DNA of 64,000 bases from Eleusine coracana subsp. coracana (taxonomy: Eukaryota; Streptophyta; Magnoliopsida; Poales; Poaceae), in the NCBI GenBank assembly GCA_032690845.1, contig CM064424.1:29870228-29934227 (forward strand). Reading direction: 5' to 3'. Below, piece by piece: positions 56,503-64,000 of this stretch. Position 1 is the stretch's first letter. The number at the start of each line of letters is the position of its first letter. A program made the position numbers and the translations under genes. The notes beneath the pieces are model-generated. The model ran no database searches. It was not told the DNA's origin and saw only the letters and a list, made by a program, of their open reading frames with translations.

Positions 56503-56890
56503 AGACTATGTGATGTATGGATGTTATGTGTTGTGCCTTCCTCTTATGTTGTCATTTGGATATGTAAGACCTTGTAAGACCTATTTGTGATCTTGTGTAA
56601 CGACTTTGTTCTATGGATGTTGTGTGTTAATGAATGATGCTTGTTGGCCATGTGTTTATTCTTGTCATTCATTTCACTCATATATCATTTGATCACTTGT
56701 ATAATGACTAGGCACCCCATGGTTGCAATGAATAAATGAATGAGCTCTCAAAATTGATGTCTTAGTATGCATATGGGTTGTTATTGTGTGAATCATTGAT
56801 GCATAAATTTAGGGGGAGCTCTAAATATATTTGTTGGAATCAAATTTTTCTTTATCTCAATGTAAGATTTAATTGGTTGTCATCAATCAC

Positions 56891-56904
56891 CAAAAAGGAG
56901 GAGA
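56891..56904 (+). other. Polypurine tract of element B
   Basis: AAAAAGGAGGAGA before TGGAAAGTGCATC, the LTR start, colinear with 9514-9528 of element A. Confidence 0.7.
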
Positions 56905-56974
56905 TGGAAAGTGCATCTATGCCCTCATGTGGGTTTTGTTTGATTAATGATGAACAATTAAAGGACTAATCTTA
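56905..56974 (+). repeat. Start of the 3' LTR of element B
   Basis: TGGAAAGTGCATCTATGCCC resembles the element A LTR start (TGAAAGCGTATCTAGGCCCC). LTR-like sequence is lost after 'aggactaatctta', where other DNA begins. Confidence 0.6.
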
Positions 56975-57786
56975 TCTCTACTATAAACGCTAAACATCCC
57001 TAGGAAAATCTATTACCCTGAGCCAATCTACCCCCTCTAATCTTAGCCTTTAATCTTAATTGCAATTTAATCCTTAACCATCTGATTAGCCTCCTTAAAC
57101 CAGTCTGTGGGTCAACCGTCAGTTGCATTGCATGCATTGCCTCATCAAAAACCTTAACGACAAAACTTCATATGAAAAAACTCATAAGGGAAAAAGAGTA
57201 CAATACTATAATCTTCGTGATTAATAATTACCGATCTTCATGAACGATATGAGTTATCTTCGAGATAACTCGTTTAACTCGGGAATGTGATGTACTTAGG
57301 GAAGTTCTCCCCCTGTTCCAATCACTTCTCTAAGACTCTTCATAACAATACCACGTCAACACCTTTTAAGAGTGTAGATTGATAATGTCTTTATGAACAT
57401 ATCTGCAATATGGTCACAAGTTTGGACATGAGTTACCAAAATCTCTCCCTTCTCTTGCAATTCATGCATGTGGAAGAATTTAGGTAACATGTGCTATGTC
57501 CTATTTGACTTTATATATCCCGATTGTATTTGTGCAATACAAGCTTTATTATCTTCATAGATAATTATAGGGGATGGAGTGTGCGTCACTCCACAAGACT
57601 CCAATATATGGTTTGAAATCCTCCTGAGCTAGTGCATTTCTTGGCAGCTTTAAATAATGCTATAATCTCATAGAATTTGCTTGATCCCATTCCATTGTCA
57701 CATAGCCAATGCCAAACTGTATCTTGCCAGTTGATGTATTGTCTCATCAAAAACCTTATGTGAGAAACTATAAGGATCATGACCAT
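56975..57786 (-). mobile_element. Insert between elements B and C, with antisense copia fragment
   Basis: Starts TCTCTACTATAAAC after an A, similar to the 5' end of plant Helitrons. On the minus strand 57,700-57,300 encodes copia RNase H pieces ('FYEIIALFKAAKKC', 'YEDNKACIAQIQSGYIKSN', 'HELQEKGEILVTHVQTCDHI'), with stops and shifts. It is followed by the 'gtactctttttccctta' stretch typical of the 3' end of this copia type. No Helitron 3' end was identified. Confidence 0.5.
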
Positions 57787-58634
57787 TGAGGTCACCCCAA
57801 GGTATGGTGTTTTGGTGATGCATGACAAACATGAAATATGACTAATATCTACACGAGTGTTGTTTGTGTAGGAAACCTTTTCTACCTTATGATGATTGTC
57901 TACGGCTGTCTTGGTATTTGATGACAATGACCGCAAGCATAGAGGCTTGTGAACTTGATGGAGTCCAAGGGTTGATAAAGATGGATCAAAACAGAGAACA
58001 AGCTATGGTGCAAGTGTTTGGAACACTTGAGTAGTTGTTAGGACCTTGAGTCCATAGGAAAAACTGGACTATCAAGGGGGTCTAGGTCATTCTCTTAGGT
58101 CATGTCTAGTCGATGATGTGCAAGGTTGCTCGATGAAATCACAGGCACTAGGTGATAGTGGAGAAGCCAAGGAGCTATTTGGAGAAGCCGGGAAACCAAG
58201 TCAAGCGAGGACGACGAGTTTTAGCTTCTGGACATAGAGACCGGACAGAGGGGTCAGTGGAGACCGGACTGTACGATCACTATGATGCTTTACTTTCCTC
58301 ATTTACATACCATGCTATTCATGCTTGTGTGTTCTTCTAGTTCTAGTTGACTATCTTGTAGACTTGCATGTTTAGGCTCTATACTTGCTAGTAGTGTTTA
58401 AGCTTCAGCATTTGATGACTAGCATGAGTAGGAGTTGCATTGGTATGGTTGATCACTAGTATGCATAGAGTGCCCTTATCTTTCATAGGATTATATTGTT
58501 AGTGTGATCACCACTAGAATTGTGTAGGAGTTGGTTCGAGTGCTATTGGTAGTTTGTAATGGGTAAAATTGGTACATAGTGGTAGTTCCCAATTCACCCT
58601 CCCCCCCCCCCTCTCGGTCACTATGATCCTTTCA
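57787..58634 (+). repeat. 5' LTR of element C
   Basis: The end is firm: '...gatcctttca' just before an intact PBS. The start is inferred at TGAGGTCACCCC, by similarity of 'gtgttttggtgatgcatgac' to the beginnings of SIRE LTRs. The second LTR lies beyond the window, so the length (848 bp) is provisional. It contains 'gagaccggac' direct repeats near 58,220-58,270. Confidence 0.6.
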
Positions 58635-58636
58635 AG

Positions 58637-58649
58637 TGGTATCAGAGCC
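58637..58649 (+). other. Primer binding site of element C
   Basis: TGGTATCAGAGCC, the perfect plant copia PBS (initiator-Met tRNA 3' end), two bases after the LTR. Confidence 0.9.
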
Positions 58650-58702
58650 AAGTGCTCATTATAAGGCTTAACTGCCTTGAGTAGTGACCGTATTGAATTG
58701 GG

Positions 58703-60121
58703 ATGTCATCCCATTCGGGGCCGTGTCATGGCTCATGGAAGGATTGCTTTAAGAGCTACCTAAATGCCATGATTCCGGATGAGTTGATGGACACTCTTGT
58801 GGACTTTGCCAATACATTTACCGATGATCATGTGTATGATGATTGTGATGATGGTGTGGATGTGCCTTGTACTAGTGAGTGCCTAGACTCTTCTAGCAAT
58901 GACTTGATAGGTTGCTCTACTACTGTGCCTAACATGATGATTGATAATGATGTGTATCTTGATCTTGCTTGCTCTACTAGCATTGATGATGTTTGTGAGC
59001 CCTCTATTGATGATGCTAGTAGTTCTATTGTTGAGGAGTTCTTTGCTTTTCATGCTAATGATAATGAGGACTTACTTGACTCTCTTATTCGCTTACGAGG
59101 TATTGTGGACAGGATTGGGGCAACTTCTTTCAAGCTTCCCAAGATCATGATAGTGGAGAAGATCCTCTCCTTGGTTCCGAGTGGCAAGCTCTTCTACGTC
59201 ACACTTGACCTTCTTATGGAGAATAGTCTCTCCATAGACGATGTGATTGAGCTGCTGTTCAAGGATGAGGAGATTGCCGCGAGCATGGCATGGAAGAGGA
59301 CATTCAAGGCAACTCATGAAGCATCCTCGAGCAAAGGGAAAGAAGTAGCTTCGAGCTCAAACTTCTTTGATCCCTCCACAAGATTGTCTTGCAACAACTT
59401 CTACAACCCCTTTGGAGCAAGACATACATCGGGCGCTTCGTCAAGCTCTACCTCAAGTGTCATTCCAAGTCCTACTCCAAGCACTTTGAGTGGACCGGGC
59501 ATTGGCGTAGGGGGAGCACCAACAACAATGCTCGCTCGATCATTTGAGATGATCAATCTTGCGGCTTCGACTCTGGCACCTCCACCTCCTCCGCTCCCTC
59601 CACCACAAGATCATCTTTGGCATCTTCGTCGAGCTCACCAACAGGATCTTCTCTTTGAACTCGATGAATTTGTGAGAAATCCGAATGATAACCTTTGTGA
59701 GAATATATTAGGCATCTATGATCTTGTGTGTAGGATTAACTCTTTCAGGGGACTTCGAAAGATTGCACCACATGGAGTGATTGACAAGCTCCTCTAACAA
59801 ATAACAACTCCTGAGAGGAGTTTCTTACTTGAGGAGGTAGTCAACAGGGGACATGAGCTCTTAATTGAGAGAGCAATGAAGATGATACTTGTGCTCCACT
59901 CTCAAGTGGGACATGTGCTTGAGCACATCACTAGACTCTATGATCCTCCCCATTACTACATCAACCTTGACAATATGCACATGGGGGATGATCATGGACA
60001 TTGGAGATATCATGCTCCTCACTATCCCATTAGAAGGAGACTATTGGATGGGATTGCAAGAATCCCTATCTATGAGGATGGTCTCATTGCTCGACATCAT
60101 GAGGTCAGTGCTAGTCAATGA
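58703..60121 (+). pseudogene. Unusual gag region of element C (no zinc knuckle)
   Basis: ATG at 58,703; 364 codons to a TAA at 59,795, then the same frame continues to a TGA at 60,119 and on into pol. The N-terminal 130 residues are very acidic with scattered Cys and many Asp. Residues about 135-215 ('LRGIVDRIGA', 'IMIVEKILSLVP', 'IDDVIELLFKDEEIA') look like the end of a UBN2 gag domain. Then come Ser-rich and Pro-rich linkers and a helical region ('SFLLEEVVNRGHELLIERAM'). No CCHC motif occurs anywhere in the 470 codons, although A and B have one. Either a strongly diverged gag or a replaced N-terminus. Confidence 0.55.
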
Positions 60122-63100
60122 AGTAATGCTTTGGATACTAACTCCTCTTCCTCTAGTGCTTGTCTTATGGCTACTACTAGGGTCAACTACAAGAGTGGAG
60201 ACACTCATGGGATTCTTGATAGTGGGTGCACTCAACCCATGACCGGGAAGCCAACCATGTTCACCACCATTGATGAAGACAAAGAGAGTGAGAAGGTGAC
60301 TTTTGGGGATAACTCAAAAGGGAGAGTAAGAGGCTCGGGCAAGGTAGCCATCACAAATGACCTCCATCTCTCCAAGGTCTTCCTTGTGAAAGCCCTCAAC
60401 TTCAACCTTCTGTCTATTGGTCAACTCTATGACATGGGTTTCAAGTGCACATTTGATGAGGATGGTGCAATGATCGAGAATGCCAAGAAAGGGCTAGTAT
60501 TCCATGGAGTGAGGCATGGAAACTTGTACGTCACAGACTTCATGTCAAGATATATGCCACCAAGCACTTGCCTATTCACTAAGCCATCCAAAGGATGGTT
60601 GTGGCATAGAAAACTGGTACATGTTGGAATGAATCAGCTCAAGAAGATTATAAAGAGGAATCTAGTTGAAGGAATCAAGGATGTGACCTTTGAAAAGGAT
60701 AGACTGTGTAGCGCTTGTCAGTCAGGAAAACAAGTTGCATCTTCACATCCCACCAAGTCATTCATGTCTACATCTCGTCCTCTAGAACTCTTGCACATCG
60801 ACTTGTTTGGGCCAACACACTACAAGAGTCTAGGAGGCAATCTCTATTGCTTGGTGATTGTTGATGATTTCACGAGATACACTTGGACCTTCTTTCTTGT
60901 GGACAAATCTCAAGCTAGTGGTATCTTCAGGAAGTTTGCCAAGAGGGCAAAGAATGAGTTCAATGCTAGCATTGTGAAGATAAGGAGTGACAATGGGACG
61001 GAATTCAAAAACACCATAGTGGAGGAATATTATGACAAGAAAGGGACCAAATATGAATTCTCTGCTACATATACTCCCGAGCAAAATGGAGTAGTGGAGA
61101 GGAAGAACAAGACGCTCATCACTCTTGCTCATGCCATGTTGGATGAGTATGGAGCTCATGAAAGGTTTTGGGCGGAAGCAATCAACACGGCTTGCTACAC
61201 CTCCAACCGTGTCTATCTCCACCGTTTGTTGAAGAAGACACCATATGAGCTATTGCTGAGACGGAAACCCAATGTTTCCTATTTTCGAGTCTTTGGATGC
61301 AAGTGTTACATTCTCAAGAAGAGGAGAAAGCCCGGGAAGTTTGAGAGCAGAACTTATGAAGGCATTCTTGTTGGGTACTCTGGGACTTCTAAAGCATATA
61401 GGGTCTACAACTCCACCATCGGATGTGGGGAGGAATCCTATGATGTGCAATTCGATAAGTCAAATGGGTCCCAAAAGGAGGATGAATTTCATGAAGTGGA
61501 CATTAGAGATGAGCCTATGAGGGAAGCATTGAGAAGAATGTCCGTGGGCGAGGTTTTACCCCACGAGGTCAATAATGTTGATATTGATGAGCCCTCTACT
61601 CCACCACCTCCACCATCCCCCTCCTCCAAGATACAACAAACAACCCAAGATGCCACGAATACTCCCACAAGCTCCCCTCAAGATTCATTGAGAGTACACT
61701 CACCAAATGATGAGGAAACCCAAGTGAGAAGTGAGCCACAAATCTTCCCACATACTTCACCACAAGCCACTTCTCCTAGCTCTTCACAAGATACCCTACC
61801 ATCCACCTCAAACTCAAAGTCCAAAACAAGAAAGCATAAGAGTGACTCTTCCACCTCTCTAAGGATACAAGACACTCATATATCAAGAGAGCAAACAATC
61901 CATGATGCACAAGACATCTCACCTAGAGCTTCTCCCACTCAAAGAAAACCCCACCCAAGACCCAAGGCCTTTAACAAAGATCATTCACAAGACTTGATCA
62001 TTGGGAGTCCATCTCGAGGAATAAAGACAAGGAGAAATCAATACAAGCCCAACTATGTGAGTGAAGAGAATGAGGATGAGGCTAATGTTGAGAACTTCTC
62101 TTTTGTCTCTATGATTGAACACACTACCATTAATGAAGCTATGGATGATCACAAATGGATTATTGCCATGCAAGAAGAATAGAACAACTTCAAAAGGTGC
62201 AAAGTATGGAAATTGGTTGAGAGGCCCAAGAATCATAATGTGGTTGTCACCAAGTGGGTCTTCAAGAACAAGCAAGATGAGAAAGGAGCAATTGTCAAGA
62301 ACAAGGCTTGCCTAGTGGCTAAGGGATATTCTCATGTGGCGGGGATTGACTTCAAAGAGACCTTTGCTCCCGTGGCCCGTCTTGAAGCTATTCAGATCTT
62401 ACTTGCCTATGCATCACACAATGGCTTCAAGCTCTTTCAAATGGATGTCAAGAGTGCTTTCTTGAATGGGGAGATCAATGAGAAAGTCTATGTGGAACAA
62501 CCCCTGGGGTTTGAGGAGCCAAAACATCCAATACATGTATACAAATTGAAGAAAGCTCTCTATGGCCTCAAGCAAGCACCAAGGGCATGGTATGAACACT
62601 TGAGGAACTTCCTACTCAAAAATGGATTCACCATTGGAAGCATTGATAGCACCTTGTTCACGAGGCATGTTGGGAACGATCTCTTTGTGTGCCAAATCTA
62701 TGTGGGTGATATCATCTATGGGTCAACCAATGAGAAGTTCAATGAAGAGTTTCGGGCGATGATGGCTAGGGAATTCCAAATGTCAATGATTGGGGAGTTG
62801 CACATGTTCCTTGGATTCCAAGTCAAGCAATTGAGAGAGGGAAACTTCATCTATCAAGAAAATTATACTAAGGATCTTCTCAAAAGATTCAAGATGGAGA
62901 ATTGCAAGCCCTTGCACACACCTGTGGCTACAAGCAAACCCTTGGATGATGATGTGAAAGGGAAACCGGTGAACACCAAGCTATATAGATCAATCATTAG
63001 GTCTTTTCTCTATCTCACCGCTTCGAGACCGGACATCATGTTTAGTGTGTGCTTGTGTGCATGCTATCAAGAAAATCCAAAGGAGTCACACTTGAAGGCC

Positions 63101-63652
63101 GTAAAGAGAATAATGAGATACCTCAAGTACACACCTACCATGGGCTTATGGTATCCTAGAGGATCAAACTTTGAGTTACTTGGGTATTCGGATTCCGACT
63201 TCGTGGGTTGCAAAGTGAATAGAAAGAGTACATCGGGAGGTTGTCAATTTCTTGGAAGATCTCTAGTATCTTGGAGCTCAAAGTAGCAAAACTCCATGGC
63301 TCTATCTACTGCCGAAGCGGAATATATGGCGGCGGGAGCATGTTGTGCACAACTCCTTTACATGAGGGAAACTCTCTCGGACTATGGACTCAACTACACT
63401 CAAATGCCACTATATTGTGATAGTGAGGTGGCAATCAAGATGGCCCTCAAGACGGGAGATCATGGTCACACAAAGCACATTCAAGTGAGGCATCACTTCA
63501 TAAGAGACCATGTTGAGAAGAAAGACATCGAGTTGGTGAGCGTGAGAACTCATGAACAATTAGCGGACATCTTCACCAAGCCACTTGATGAGAAGACCTT
63601 CAACAAGCTAAGGGGAGAACTCAATGTTCTTGACCTCTCCAACTTCACATGA
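60122..63652 (+). pseudogene. pol of element C: protease, integrase, RT, RNase H (RT active site mutated)
   Basis: Protease DSG at 60,218 ('HGILDSGCTQPMTG'). Integrase HHCC (60,600-60,725) and core with all three acidic residues ('LHIDLFGP', 'IRSDNGTEF', 'VVERKNK'). Then a Pro/Ser-rich linker and RT. TAG at 62,180 splits the frame just before RT. The RT motif reads YVGD at 62,699-62,710: the first of the two catalytic Asp is Gly. TAG at 63,284 lies in RNase H, which ends 'ADIFTKPLDEKTF' and TGA at 63,650. No frameshift was found in the 3.5 kb, so decay is recent and by point changes. Confidence 0.87.
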
Positions 63653-64000
63653 GTAACCCTTGAGCTTGTCCTTTGTAAATATGTATGGTGTTGTGTTTGT
63701 TCTTGTTTGTGTCTTTGTTTGTGCTTGTTTCTCTTCTTTTGTAGGTTGACTTCGGACCTTCTTGAGATAGCAATGGACATGGGTTAAGCTTGGGAAGGTG
63801 GTTCATGGTGTACCCAAGGCTTTGAAGAATGGTCCATTGTGAGCAAGCTTGAGAAGGGAATAACTCGTTGTTAACACTTTGGTTTGTAGCAATTCTCTCT
63901 CTCTTTTCTTTAGCATCGCATCATGCATTGTATACTTGTTGCATAGGCATCCTTGCATTATGATACCATACATGCTCCCAAGCATGTGTCTAGGGGGAGT
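63653..64000 (+). other. 3' spacer of element C
   Basis: T-rich non-coding sequence ending CTAGGGGGAGT at the window edge, like the AGGGGGAG blocks after pol/env in element A. An env-like ORF, if present, would lie beyond the window. Confidence 0.6.

Larger units (their letters stand above)
48343..56974 (+). mobile_element. Element B: SIRE/Maximus-like Ty1/copia, 5' truncated
   Basis: Starts inside gag next to the CACTA terminus. It then has pol, a MITE insertion, a spacer, the env-like ORF, a polypurine tract and the first 70 bases of a 3' LTR. It is diverged from element A but colinear, including env-like homology. Integrase and RT catalytic residues are lost. Confidence 0.87.
57787..64000 (+). 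mobile_element. Element C: Ty1/copia retrotransposon with near-continuous gag-pol, right end outside the window
   Basis: 5' LTR, intact PBS, an unusual gag region, a pol of the SIRE-like type, then a spacer ending with AGGGGGAG at the window edge. gag-pol from 58,703 to 62,182 stays in one frame with two internal stops. RT/RNase H follow in another pair of frames. It is the best preserved copia element in the window, yet its RT catalytic motif is changed. Confidence 0.85.

Noticed and set aside
55868..56503. Extension of env-like B to 56,503 as the true C-terminus
   Set aside because: The last 35 codons read through 'cttgatgccaaagggggag', which is untranslated spacer in element A. A lost stop or frameshift is likelier.
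1..64000. CRISPR array, bacterial operons, ribosome binding sites, riboswitches
   Set aside because: The DNA is plant nuclear. Repeats seen are LTRs, TIRs, microsatellites and dispersed motifs, with no regular spacer arrangement.
1..64000. tRNA or rRNA genes
   Set aside because: No tRNA-like A/B-box pair with cloverleaf or rRNA segment was recognised by eye. PBS sequences only mimic tRNA 3' ends. A tRNAscan-SE run would settle this.

Overview
This is plant nuclear DNA, almost certainly from a large-genome grass and possibly a panicoid such as the sugarcane/Miscanthus/sorghum/millet group. That placement is inference from the repeat types: SIRE/Maximus-like Ty1/copia with env-like ORFs, Tat/Athila-like Ty3/gypsy, PIF/Harbinger, CACTA and a Mutator MITE. 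Two small host-gene remnants have plant-type introns. No prokaryotic feature is present. Most of the 64 kb is nested, decaying transposable elements.

Layout. 1-10,823: a SIRE/Maximus-type copia element (A) running from inside its 5' LTR to a truncated 3' LTR, with broken gag and pol and a long env-like frame. 10,824-16,930: the only genic island. It has a GC-rich stretch, the first three exons of a GH10 xylanase-like gene (minus) with no visible remainder, and a five-exon single-domain rhodanese gene (minus) with a MITE in intron 4. 16,931-23,701: a complete PIF/Harbinger element with TAA target duplications, both of its genes (DDE transposase and SANT/Myb-like protein), a nested TTA-flanked MITE, and a CACTA-like insertion that splits the transposase. 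22,633-33,311: three tandem copies of a composite of the Harbinger right end and a gypsy LTR. The second copy has about 0.8 kb replaced by 2.8 kb of foreign sequence.

32,185-46,662: a Tat/Athila-like gypsy element (G1), in the order LTR, PBS, gag, [nested element], protease, ATHILA ORF-1-like frame. Nested in its gag/protease region is E2 (35,301-44,814), a 9.5-kb Ty3/gypsy element with paired LTRs and a perfect 5-bp target duplication (GTGAT). E2 carries gag and protease on the minus strand and no RT, RNase H or integrase. Where pol should continue it has an eight-exon gene on the opposite strand. That gene encodes a plant mobile domain (PMD)-like N-terminus and a coiled-coil C-terminus and has its own TATA box. 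This is the most interesting system in the window.

46,663-48,342: an LTR fragment of the E2 family joined to the 3' end of a CACTA element with a plant Transposase_24-like gene. 48,343-56,974: a second SIRE-like element (B), truncated 5', with an env-like frame and a 528-bp Mutator MITE in its RNase H. 56,975-57,786: a fragment containing an antisense copia RNase H. 57,787-64,000: a third copia element (C) with a long, nearly open gag-pol frame, an unusual gag region without a zinc knuckle, and a mutated RT active site (YVGD). It runs off the window.

A theme across the window is decay by C-to-T change. Many otherwise open frames (both env-like ORFs, the E2 gag and the PMD gene) are broken mainly by TAG or TGA at places where CAG or CGA would fit, as expected from deamination of methylated cytosine in silenced plant DNA.
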